Of a DNA stretch of 64,000 nt, positions 8,635-16,336 are shown piece by piece. Position numbers and translations under genes: made by a program. The stretch spans positions 1 through 64,000 of the forward strand of contig NZ_NFJZ01000010.1 of NCBI RefSeq assembly GCF_002160135.1, in the 5' to 3' direction. The notes under the pieces are model-generated. The model worked only from the letters and a program-made list of their open reading frames with translations, did no database searches and was not told where the DNA came from. Origin of the DNA: Lachnoclostridium sp. An196 (GTDB taxonomy: Bacteria; Bacillota; Clostridia; Lachnospirales; Lachnospiraceae). The stretch's first letter is position 1. Every line of letters starts with the position of its first letter.

Positions 8635-9777
8635 ATGAGGTACAGAGATTTGGGAAAAACCGGCTTGAAGGTCAGCGAGATCGGTCTCGGCGCGGAGTGG
8701 CTGGAACGCCACAACGCAGAAGAAGTGAAAGCCGTGATTGACTGCTGCGAAGAGCAGGGGATCAACATTCTGGACTGCTGGATGGCGGAGCCGAACGTGC
8801 GCTCCAACATCGGAAAAGCGATCGCGGGGAAACGGGAAAAATGGATCATTCAGGGTCATTTTGGCTCCACATGGCAGGACGGGCAATATGTCCGCACCCG
8901 GGAGATGGACAAGGTCCGGGTGGCTTTTGAAGATCTGCTGACCCGCCTTGGCACAGATTACATCGATCTTGGGATGATCCACTTTGTGGACGAAGAAGCA
9001 GAATTTCACCAGATCATGGAAGGGGAATTTCTGGCATATGTGAAAGAGCAGAAAGAAAAAGGCGTGATCCGCCATATCGGCATGAGCACGCACAATCCCA
9101 AAGTAGGAAAGCTGGCGGCTATGAGCGGGGAAATCGAAATGCTTCTTTTCAGCATCAATCCCGCATTCGACCTGCTGCCTGCCAGCGAGGATATGAATAC
9201 CTATTTTGCAGAGGATTACGATGAGAACCTGGGCGGCATCCACCCGGACCGGGCCGATCTCTATCAGACCTGCGAGCGGCTGGGAGTAGGGATCAACGTG
9301 ATGAAAGGCTACGCAGGAGGGCGCCTGTTCTCTGCGGCTTCCTCTCCGTTCGGAGTCGCCCTGACTCCGGTCCAGTGCATCCATTACGCCCTGACCCGGC
9401 CTGCAGTCGCCAGCATACTGGCGGGCTATGACACGCCGGAACACGTGATGGACGCCGTGGCATACGAGACTGCATCCGAAGAAGAAAAAGACTATGCCAA
9501 CGTACTGGCAAAGGCGCCGCGCCACGCATATTCCGGTCAGTGCACCTACTGCGGACACTGCGCCCCCTGTCCCGCCGGCATCGATATCGCCATGGTCAAC
9601 AAGCTCTATGACCTTGCGGCGATGCAGGAACAGGTCCCGGCTTCCATCAAAGCGCATTACGAGGCGCTTCCGGCCAATGCCAAAGACTGTATCGCCTGCG
9701 GGGGCTGTGAAGAACGATGTCCCTTCGGGGTCCGTGTAGCGGAAAAGATGGAGAAGGCCCAGGATCTGTTCGGATAA
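8635..9777 (+). CDS. Aldo/keto reductase-like protein with two [4Fe-4S] clusters
   Basis: 380 residues. N-terminal TIM-barrel of the aldo/keto reductase family (RDLGKTGLKVSEIGLGAEW; LTRLGTDYIDLGMIHF) followed by a ferredoxin-like C-terminus with CTYCGHCAPC (303-312) and CIACGGCEERC (352-362). In canonical members a Tyr and a Lys complete the Asp-Tyr-Lys-His tetrad. Here Asp47 and His116 are present, but the Tyr position reads WMAEP and the Lys position reads IIQGHF, so the classic NADPH hydride chemistry is doubtful; electrons may pass through the clusters instead. Cytoplasmic oxidoreductase, substrate unknown. Converges with a flavodoxin-ferredoxin gene 5 bases away, a plausible redox partner. 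AAGGAG sits well before the chosen ATG. Confidence 0.9.
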   Translation: MRYRDLGKTGLKVSEIGLGAEWLERHNAEEVKAVIDCCEEQGINILDCWMAEPNVRSNIGKAIAGKREKWIIQGHFGSTWQDGQYVRTREMDKVRVAFEDLLTRLGTDYIDLGMIHFVDEEAEFHQIMEGEFLAYVKEQKEKGVIRHIGMSTHNPKVGKLAAMSGEIEMLLFSINPAFDLLPASEDMNTYFAEDYDENLGGIHPDRADLYQTCERLGVGINVMKGYAGGRLFSAASSPFGVALTPVQCIHYALTRPAVASILAGYDTPEHVMDAVAYETASEEEKDYANVLAKAPRHAYSGQCTYCGHCAPCPAGIDIAMVNKLYDLAAMQEQVPASIKAHYEALPANAKDCIACGGCEERCPFGVRVAEKMEKAQDLFG

Positions 9778-9782
9778 TCCCT

Positions 9783-10541
9783 TTACAGGTAGAATTCGTT
9801 CGCCTTCCTGCCTTCACAGGCTTTTCCCACTCTCTGTATCAGCCCGGATACCAGTTCTTCCGGTATCTTCCTGCATTTTTCAGGACAGATTTTGATGCAC
9901 CGCATGCAGCCTATACAGAGAGTTTCATCCACATGGCGTCCGTCGTCCGAGATCGCTCTTACGGGACATTTGGCCGCGCATAGTCCGCAGCTTTTGCATG
10001 TGTTTTCATCTGTCAGGATCTTCATTGTGGACACATGCCTCTCCTTATAGGGACGATTTCCCGGCAATACCGGTTCCTCTGCCAGACCGGCCTCTATCTT
10101 TCGGGCGGCCTGAACGGCAAACTGATGGAGTTCATCCAGGTCTGAGGCGTCCGGACGCCCCGTCCCATAAATGTGCATGATATTATGCTCTCCGACCGCC
10201 GCGCAGCCGGCAATCACCCGGCAGCCGGCGGTCTTTGCGCAGTCCGCCAGTTCCAGCAGCGCATCCTCATAGGCGCGGTTTCCATAAGTCACACAGACAA
10301 TGGCGGCAGCCCCGTTTCCCCGGATATGCGAAAGGCGTTCCACAGCCGTTTCAGGAATCCTGCCCCCATAGCAGGGCGCTGAAAGGATACAGACGCTGTC
10401 CGGTTCGATCTGTATTTCACCGGATACCTCCTGGCACAGATCTACTGATACCGGTTTGGTTTCAAACGCCTCTGCGATTCTGTCGGCAGCCAGCTGGCTG
10501 GTCCCTGTCGGGCTGAATGTAATCGTGTACAAATTATGCAT
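9783..10541 (-). CDS. EFR1-family flavodoxin-ferredoxin
   Basis: 252 residues. An N-terminal flavodoxin-like domain with the FMN phosphate loop SPTGTSQ (10-16) is fused to a C-terminal 2x[4Fe-4S] ferredoxin: CKSCGLCAAKC (182-192) and CIGCMRCIKIC (209-219). These EFR1 proteins are small electron carriers of anaerobic Firmicutes. No signal peptide. It faces the aldo/keto reductase gene tail-to-tail and may exchange electrons with it. Downstream of the bPH membrane protein gene on the same strand (17-base gap), so probably co-transcribed. Partner enzymes are not proven by sequence. Confidence 0.92.
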   Translation of the reverse strand: MHNLYTITFSPTGTSQLAADRIAEAFETKPVSVDLCQEVSGEIQIEPDSVCILSAPCYGGRIPETAVERLSHIRGNGAAAIVCVTYGNRAYEDALLELADCAKTAGCRVIAGCAAVGEHNIMHIYGTGRPDASDLDELHQFAVQAARKIEAGLAEEPVLPGNRPYKERHVSTMKILTDENTCKSCGLCAAKCPVRAISDDGRHVDETLCIGCMRCIKICPEKCRKIPEELVSGLIQRVGKACEGRKANEFYL

Positions 10542-10558
10542 GTTGGATATCTCCTTCC

Positions 10559-11080
10559 TTATTTTTCCATCATACTGACCGCATTCTGCGCCGCGACGAC
10601 GTCCGCAAGATTCTCCAGCGCAAAGTAAGCGCCGTATCTTCTCCTGCCGCTCATATAAACATTGTCGCAGAATGTGATCGTACCGTTCCCGTTTTTATGT
10701 ATCCGGATGTCCATAGGCGGAAGACTCTTCCCGTCATGCATCTCGATCCGGTTTCCTCTTTTTATCATGATCTTCTTATTGGTGATAATATAAAAAGTTC
10801 TTTTTCTCAAATACGCCATATGAAAAAATCTTCCGATTAACAAATAGATACCTATCCCTATAAACGGTATTCCCCACAGGCAGAAAAATAACGGCGCGCC
10901 GGAAAATATGGCGGTCAGTTCCCAGAAAACAGAAAATGCCAGCCAGATCAGGGCAAAGGGAAGCATAATGATCTCTCTGCCGGTGAAAAGGGCTCCTTTC
11001 TCCGGTTTTCCCTTCCATAAAATATATTCATCACCCACCATATAGGGCCGGCCAAATTCATATTCATCCATGTAATCCAT
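10559..11080 (-). CDS. Two-TM protein with bacterial PH-like domain
   Basis: 173 residues. A short soluble start with DEYILWKGKPEKG (18-30), two membrane segments (about 38-58 and 63-84), then a cytoplasmic beta-rich part beginning RKRTFYIITNKKIMIKRGNR (92-111), the hallmark of YdbS/bPH-type domains. Such proteins are common, poorly understood membrane proteins. It lies upstream of the EFR1 gene on the same strand. GGAGGCGG precedes the start at a good distance. No function can be assigned beyond membrane localisation. Confidence 0.75.
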   Translation of the reverse strand: MDYMDEYEFGRPYMVGDEYILWKGKPEKGALFTGREIIMLPFALIWLAFSVFWELTAIFSGAPLFFCLWGIPFIGIGIYLLIGRFFHMAYLRKRTFYIITNKKIMIKRGNRIEMHDGKSLPPMDIRIHKNGNGTITFCDNVYMSGRRRYGAYFALENLADVVAAQNAVSMMEK

Positions 11081-11175
11081 CCTGCACCGCCTCCTATCAC
11101 CGTGTTTTCACGATTTTGTTTCATCTTAGCACAAATCCACCGTCACAACAAGCGGCTGTCAGGAGCAACTTGGAT

Positions 11176-11320
11176 ATGGTATAATGAGCGTGAAACGCGA
11201 ATTATACCATCGCGCATACCGGTTTCTGCGCTTGCCGCAGAAAGCCGGGCGCATCCGCCGGAGGCTCCATGCCGGCGCAGCGGACATGGTATAATGAGCG
11301 TGAAACGCGAATTATACCAT
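11176..11320. repeat. Dispersed hairpin element, copy A
   Basis: Two identical 35-base units (11176-11210 and 11286-11320) flank a 75-base GC-rich core. Each unit is itself a hairpin: outer arms ATGGTATAAT / ATTATACCAT, inner arms GCGT / ACGC. The core has a second stem, CCGGTTTCTGCG pairing with CGCAGAAAGCCGG with one bulge. Each unit contains TGGTATAAT, an extended -10 promoter box; the second box (TATAAT 11290-11295) is placed to drive the gene starting at 11331. A related copy lies at 51632-51755. Confidence 0.85.
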
Positions 11321-11330
11321 AGGAGGCAAT

Positions 11331-11668
11331 ATGAACTGTACAATCCGTCAGTGGCGTCCCGAAGACGCCGCAGCGCTGGCAGAGCTTTTAAACAACCAAA
11401 AATCCATTTCCGAACTGCCGAAATCGGATATTATATTGGAGAAAACTTCTGGGGACACGGGATCGCCACCCATGCCGTGAAACAGGCATGCGGCGATATT
11501 TTCGCACGGACAGATATCCTGCGGATTTTTGCAGAGCCTTTTTCTTACAACGCTGCTTCCTGCCGGGTACTTGAAAAAGCAGGGTTCCAGTTTGAAGGGC
11601 TCCTTAGAAACAACGCCGTAAAAAACGGAAAGATTCTGGATATGAAAATGTACGCGCGGCTGAGATAA
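11331..11668 (+). pseudogene. GNAT acetyltransferase with internal deletion
   Basis: The start is intact: AGGAGG, then ATG and MNCTIRQWRPEDAAALAELL followed by NN. The C-terminal part is also intact but in another frame: HFRTAEIGYYIGENFWGHGI (acetyl-CoA loop side), then SCRVLEKAGFQFEGLLRNNA to the stop. Between them, at about 11394-11402, roughly 60 residues of the middle of a RimJ/RimL-type N-acetyltransferase are missing and the frame shifts, so the first frame stops at about 11478. Family members are normally about 170-180 residues. Clearly inactive unless the deletion is an assembly artefact. Confidence 0.85.
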
Positions 11669-11686
11669 TTGTTTTTTACAGTCATA

Positions 11687-11712
11687 GAGCTCTGACGCCG
11701 TCGTCAGAGCTC
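11687..11712. terminator. Hairpin between convergent broken genes
   Basis: GAGCTCTGAC and GTCAGAGCTC form a perfect 10-bp stem with a 6-base loop. It overlaps the stop of the minus-strand phosphatase gene and follows the GNAT remnant. No clear T-tract, so termination in either direction is only plausible. Confidence 0.5.
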
Positions 11713-12400
11713 ATGAAAAATCGGCCTCATCCGTTCAAACGTGCAGAATTCCCGAAACCCCAGATCTTTCAGCAGATTTCTGGTCTCCGGTATATCCATT
11801 CCCAGATGTTCCGGTTTGTGGCTGTCGCTTCCTATCGTAAGGATCTCTCCTCCCAGTTCGCGGTACAATTCCAGAATCGCCTTTGACGGGGTCATGTCGG
11901 CGAGCCCGTAACGGCGGGACGAGGTATTGACCTCGATCCCTTTGCTGTCCGCAATCACCGTTTTCAGAATTTCTTCTATAAGAGGACGTACTTTTTCGAA
12001 CGGGTACACCCCTGCCTCGTCGTACCGGATGATCAGATCCAGATGCCCCAGAACGCTGTAATCCTTATAATTCTGTACCAGATCCAACAGTTCTTTATAA
12101 TACCGCTCATTATATTCCTGCTGCGTCCGGCCTCTCTGAAAATCCTGCGTCCAGAATTCCAGATCCTCTACCTGATGCACCGACAGTATGATAAAATCAA
12201 AAGGATACCTGTGAAACAGTGTCTCATATCTGGAGATCGTATGCATCTGCATCCCGAACTCCATCCCGGTCCGGATAGTGATCTGCTCCCCGTAAAGAGT
12301 TCTCATCCATCCCCATCCGAATAGCGTCCCGTATGACCTCTTCCAAAGGATAGACCGAGTCGTCGCTGAACGCGGTGTGCACGTGATAATCTGCGAGCAT
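11704..12400 (-). pseudogene. hisK: PHP-type histidinol-phosphatase with internal deletion
   Basis: The true start is the ATG at 12400, giving MLADYHVHTAFSDDSVYPLE, with the metal-binding HVH motif, as in HisJ/HisK phosphatases (histidine biosynthesis). After RMGMDE the frame breaks at about 12300 and the rest continues in another frame from RTLYGEQITIRTGMEFGMQ through LGHLDLI and ILTIGSDSHKPEHLG to a normal end. About 50 residues, including the expected FTDH metal motif, are missing. Full-length relatives are about 260-270 residues. Both sides are well conserved, so the deletion looks recent. It lies next to the GNAT gene that has the same kind of damage. Confidence 0.85.
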
Positions 12401-12412
12401 GCTCTTCTCTCC

Positions 12413-13927
12413 CTACTGTCTGTAATAACTCAGGAAATCGCCGATCTTGCCTACCGCATCCTTCAGCACCTCGATCCGGGGCAGGTACACGATCCGGAAA
12501 TGATCCGGCTGCCCCCAGTTGAATCCGCTTCCCTGAGTGATCAGGATCTTCTTCTGTTTCAGCAGATCCAAAGCAAACTTCTCGTCATCCTTTATATTGA
12601 ACTTCTTTACATCCAGCTTCGGGAAAATATAAAATGCAGCCTTCGGTTTCACCACACTGATGCCGGGAATATCGCACAGCGCTTTATAGATATATTCCCG
12701 CTGCTCATAGATGCGTCCGCCCGGGACAATATAATCGTTGACGCTCTGATGTCCTCCCAGCGCGGTCTGCACGATGGACTGTGCCGGCACGTTGGAGCAA
12801 AGGCGCATATTGGAGAGCATATTCAGTCCTTCAATGTAATCTTTCGCCATCTCCTTATTTCCGCTCAGGATCATCCAACCCACCCGGAAACCGGCGATCA
12901 TGTGAGACTTGGAGAGGCCGCTGAATGTCACGCAGAACAGATCCGGAGCCATGGAAGCGATAGAGATGTGCTTCTCCCCGTCCATGACCAGACGGTCGTA
13001 AATCTCATCGGAAAAAATCATAAGCTGATGCTCCCTGGCGATATCCACGATCTGTTGGAGAATCTCCCTGGGATACAGCGCTCCGGTAGGATTATTCGGG
13101 TTGATAATAACGATGGCTTTCGTCCGGTCGGTGACCTTTTTGCGGATATCGTCGATATCCGGGTACCAGTCCGCCTGCTCATCACAGATATAATGTACGA
13201 CTTTCCCGCCTGCCAGTGTGGCGCAGGCCGTCCACAGCGGATAGTCCGGCGCGGGAATCAGGATCTCGTCTCCGTCGTCCAGCAGCGCGGACATGCACAG
13301 ATTGATCAGTTCGCTGACCCCGTTTCCGGTATAAATACTGTCCATGCTCACATTGGGAAGCCCTTTCAGCTGCGCGTACTGCATAATCGCTTTTCTGGCA
13401 GAAAACAGTCCTTTGGCCTCCGAATAACCCTCGCAGTCCACCAGCTGTCTGCGCATATCATAGATCACTTCGTCCGGGGTACGGAATCCGAACGGAGCCG
13501 GATTCCCGATGTTCAGTTTCAGTACCTGAGTTCCGGATTCTTCCATCCGCATGGCCTCATCCGCCACAGGGCCTCTCACATCATATAAAACATTGTTCAA
13601 CTTGGATGATTTTTTGAACTCCCTCATTTTTGTTCCTCCTGTTTTCTCTGTCTCCTGCAGATTTTGTTCTGCCGATATCTCTGCGCCATATTCCGGCGCT
13701 TTTTCTTCCTGTTCTTTTCCGGAAAGCCAGTCTTCATCCACCTGCAGAGTTTCCGCCAGGAAATGAAGCAGTTCTGCCCGGGGAACGGTCTTTCCGCTCA
13801 CATATTGACTCATATGACTTTTGCCCAGTTTTACATCCTGCTCGGAAGCAAACCGGATCAAGTCCACCTGTTTCAGCCCCCGACGGTCCATCGCCTGCTT
13901 CAGACGATCCGCGAATGTCTCTTTCAA
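12413..13927 (-). CDS. XRE HTH-aminotransferase fusion (alanine aminotransferase-like)
   Basis: 504 residues. Residues 1-70 are an XRE/Cro-type helix-turn-helix (DRRGLKQVDLIRFASEQDVK; MSQYVSGKTVPRAELLHFLA). A linker leads to a fold-type I PLP enzyme (about 100-504) with NPNNPTGALY, SDEIYDRL and the PLP lysine in SGLSKSHMIAGFRVGW. The catalytic part resembles AlaA/AspC-type transaminases. The start is TTG at 13927 with AAGGAGA upstream; the HTH would be lost with a later start. A DNA-binding module fused to a metabolic enzyme suggests autoregulation in response to substrate or PLP, and upstream DNA carries four copies of AGTTCAAT. The function of the fusion is inferred. Confidence 0.9.
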   Translation of the reverse strand: MKETFADRLKQAMDRRGLKQVDLIRFASEQDVKLGKSHMSQYVSGKTVPRAELLHFLAETLQVDEDWLSGKEQEEKAPEYGAEISAEQNLQETEKTGGTKMREFKKSSKLNNVLYDVRGPVADEAMRMEESGTQVLKLNIGNPAPFGFRTPDEVIYDMRRQLVDCEGYSEAKGLFSARKAIMQYAQLKGLPNVSMDSIYTGNGVSELINLCMSALLDDGDEILIPAPDYPLWTACATLAGGKVVHYICDEQADWYPDIDDIRKKVTDRTKAIVIINPNNPTGALYPREILQQIVDIAREHQLMIFSDEIYDRLVMDGEKHISIASMAPDLFCVTFSGLSKSHMIAGFRVGWMILSGNKEMAKDYIEGLNMLSNMRLCSNVPAQSIVQTALGGHQSVNDYIVPGGRIYEQREYIYKALCDIPGISVVKPKAAFYIFPKLDVKKFNIKDDEKFALDLLKQKKILITQGSGFNWGQPDHFRIVYLPRIEVLKDAVGKIGDFLSYYRQ

Positions 13928-13953
13928 TCCTTATGTCTCCTTCCCTTTCCAAA

Positions 13954-14045
13954 AGTTCAATTTTTCATAGAAGGAGTATATCACACGCGCGCTGGGAGTT
14001 CAATATATTTTTCAGAAGTTCAATATTTTCTTTTGGAAGTTCAAT
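13954..14045 (-). promoter_or_regulatory. Promoter with four AGTTCAAT operator-like repeats
   Basis: AGTTCAAT occurs at 13954, 13997, 14017 and 14038 (spacings 43, 20, 21), placing the upstream three on one DNA face. On the minus strand the copy at 13997 supplies the -35 box TTGAAC (13998-14003), followed after 17 bases by TATACT (13975-13980). The downstream copy lies in the leader. The layout fits binding by the HTH domain of the aminotransferase encoded directly downstream. Confidence 0.75.
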
Positions 14046-14099
14046 TCCATTCCTTCCCGGCGTATCTTCGATGGCAAAAGAAATCGAGACAAATAAGCC

Positions 14100-14147
14100 A
14101 TGCCGCCCGGATCGGCAAACCAGAAGGTTCGCCGATCCGGGCGGCAT
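14100..14147 (-). terminator. Strong hairpin after the histidine kinase gene
   Basis: ATGCCGCCCGGATCGGC and GCCGATCCGGGCGGCAT form a perfect 17-bp stem with a 14-base loop, 5 bases beyond the kinase stop. The T-rich tract after it is weak, but the stem is very stable and separates the kinase operon from the aminotransferase promoter. Confidence 0.7.
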
Positions 14148-14152
14148 CATTA

Positions 14153-15481
14153 TCAGCTTTCGCTATTCGCTGATTGAAGGGGCAGTTCCATGTGGACCGT
14201 AAATTCCTGATCGTTCCGTTCCCAGTCAAACTTCCCTTCACAATTTTCAATGATCTTTCTGCATGTCTTCAGTCCGATCTGAGTGCTCTCTACCACGTTC
14301 TTTTGCTCACGAACATGGTTCGTGAGCAGGATATGCAGCATATCCTGCCGCTCAAACGCACGAATCGTAAGCGGATAATTTAAATCGCCATATTTTTTTA
14401 AATTGGACACCAGATTGTCCGTAACTCTCTGCATATATTCTGTATCAATCTTTACGCTTCCCCCCAGTTCTTCCACCTGACAGTCCAGGCTCCCGCCCGC
14501 TTCCTGCCATTCAAAGAACTGGCTGTTGCAAAGATCTTCCAGAAGATTTTCACATGTCACATTCCGGAACTGATACGGCTGCTCTTCCTTTCCATATACC
14601 AGGAAATATTCAAACAGACGGTCGGACATCTTTTTCATCTGAAACGCCTTTTCTCTGCAGTGCTTCAGATAGTTCTCCAATTGAGTCTCGTCGTCATATC
14701 TGTGAAGATTCAGAAGCTCCAGATATCCGATCAAAGAAGTCAGAGGCGTCCTGAGATCATGAGACATGGCAGTCACCAGCTCTGTATTCGCCTTTTCCGC
14801 TTCTGCCTTCAGGCGCTGCCTTTCCAGTATCTCATTCTTCATGGCTTCGATTCCCAGTGCCAGACTGGTCAATTCGTCATTTCCCTGTATCGAAATCGGA
14901 TACTCCATATTCCCCCCGCCTAAAATCTTCAATTCGTTTTCCAGGCGGTTGATATATCGAATTTTTCGGTGGATCAAAAGCAGCAGCAGAACTACAAAGC
15001 AGCTGATACCGACAACTATCGAAGCCGCGTCCACGCCGTAATAGTATTTCATGCCCATATAGCATTCCAATTCGGCTTTAATCGGAGTCCCATCTGCCAG
15101 TTCAACATCATAATATGTAATTTCTTCCTGTTCTTGTTCCTGATAAGGGCTGAACAGAGAATCTACATCCTTATAAAACACGGCATAAATGTCTCGCTGC
15201 TTCTGCACCCATATATAAAGCAGTTCTACATTTTCTTCCGTAACCTGATTCTGGTCAATAAATCTCTGAAGACTTTGCAGACTTTCTTCCACCCGGCGCT
15301 CATAATATCCTTCCCGTGTCAGTTTTCGATTGAGATAATCATAAGCCAGGCTGGCCACTCCGTTTGCAGCCAACACCCCGATCAACAGAGAAAGCACTGT
15401 CGCCAGCAGCAGTTCCAGAGCCAGTTTATGCTTTCCGCTCATTTTCTTTTTAATTGACACAGTATCCCCGTCCCCACACAT
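14153..15481 (-). CDS. Sensor histidine kinase (VanS/OmpR-partner type)
   Basis: 442 residues. TM1 about 20-44, extracytoplasmic loop of about 105 residues rich in acidic and tyrosine residues, TM2 about 150-171, HAMP, then HisKA with the phospho-accepting His241 in MSHDLRTPLTSLIGYLEL, and an HATPase domain. The ATPase boxes are somewhat degenerate. It overlaps the upstream response-regulator gene by 32 bases if the first ATG is used; a GTG at 15457 or the ATG at 15442 are alternatives, so the start is uncertain. Together with the regulator it forms a two-component system; the signal is not evident, and no antibiotic-resistance or transporter genes adjoin on this strand. Confidence 0.88.
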   Translation of the reverse strand: MCGDGDTVSIKKKMSGKHKLALELLLATVLSLLIGVLAANGVASLAYDYLNRKLTREGYYERRVEESLQSLQRFIDQNQVTEENVELLYIWVQKQRDIYAVFYKDVDSLFSPYQEQEQEEITYYDVELADGTPIKAELECYMGMKYYYGVDAASIVVGISCFVVLLLLLIHRKIRYINRLENELKILGGGNMEYPISIQGNDELTSLALGIEAMKNEILERQRLKAEAEKANTELVTAMSHDLRTPLTSLIGYLELLNLHRYDDETQLENYLKHCREKAFQMKKMSDRLFEYFLVYGKEEQPYQFRNVTCENLLEDLCNSQFFEWQEAGGSLDCQVEELGGSVKIDTEYMQRVTDNLVSNLKKYGDLNYPLTIRAFERQDMLHILLTNHVREQKNVVESTQIGLKTCRKIIENCEGKFDWERNDQEFTVHMELPLQSANSES

Positions 15482-16142
15482 TCTGAATGTATGGCTCTCC
15501 TTCCTTTTCCAGCTTTCTCCGGATATTTCTGATATGCACCATTACCGTATTTCCGGAACTTGGGAAAAAATCCTCTTTCCAGACCTGTTCATAAATCTCT
15601 TTTACCGAAAAAATCTTCCGGGGATTAGAAACCAGAAGAAGAAGAATCTGATACTCCATCTCTGTCAGGGAAATCCTTTTCCCGTTATCTGTCACCGACT
15701 GAAGTTCTGTATCAATCGTCAGATCCCGGTAAAAGATCATTTTCTCAGCCTTATCCTCCGACTTCTGGTACACCCGGTAACGGCGAATCAGCGCTTTTAC
15801 CCTGGACAAAAGTTCCATATAGGAAAACGGCTTCACCAGATAATCGTCCCCTCCCGCGGAGAACCCAAGAACCTTGTCGTGCTCTCCGGATTTGGCTGTC
15901 AGGAAGAGGATCGGAACATTAGACTTCTCCCGGATCTTTGTACAAGCCTGTATTCCTGATTCACCGGGCATCAGAATATCCAGGATCACCAGATCGGCGC
16001 CTTCTGTCCTGTCCACCGCCTCCTGAGCGTTGCACGCTTCTACGATATCGTAACCTTCGCTCTCCAGCATCATACGAAGTACTTCCCGAATTTCCGGTTC
16101 ATCATCCGCAATTAATATTTTTTGTTTTTCCATTTCCATCAC
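15450..16142 (-). CDS. OmpR-family response regulator
   Basis: 230 residues. Receiver domain with the acidic pocket IADDEPE and phospho-acceptor Asp55 (LVILDILMPG), conserved Lys in YLVKPFSY, then a winged-helix DNA-binding domain (SLTEMEYQILLLLVSNPRKI; VMVHIRNIRRKLE). First gene of a two-gene operon with the kinase downstream. An ATG four codons in (MEKQKIL) is an alternative start. It is divergent from the SLC13 transporter gene at 16337, but a regulatory link is only a guess. Confidence 0.92.
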   Translation of the reverse strand: MMEMEKQKILIADDEPEIREVLRMMLESEGYDIVEACNAQEAVDRTEGADLVILDILMPGESGIQACTKIREKSNVPILFLTAKSGEHDKVLGFSAGGDDYLVKPFSYMELLSRVKALIRRYRVYQKSEDKAEKMIFYRDLTIDTELQSVTDNGKRISLTEMEYQILLLLVSNPRKIFSVKEIYEQVWKEDFFPSSGNTVMVHIRNIRRKLEKEGEPYIQNVWGRGYCVN

Positions 16143-16336
16143 CCGGTATCAGTGTAACATGTTCCCGGTTATATGACGATACCCGCATCGCAGAATTAAG
16201 ACTTTTTAAGAAAGCAGTTTTGTCCAAATGGGGAAAATTCTTATATATATTTTTGACCTGCGGCACAATAGACGTTCATATTGTCCAATGTTATAGTAGC
16301 GAAAAAGAATATATAAGTGAATTTGGAGGGGGAAAT

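Noticed and set aside
12377-13588. 403-codon plus-strand frame
   Set aside because: Antisense to the HTH-aminotransferase gene; no family resemblance.
16143-16336. Extended N-terminus for the SLC13 permease from 15938
   Set aside because: Upstream residues overlap the response-regulator gene and lack a start context; GGAGGGGG and ATG at 16337 fit the family start.
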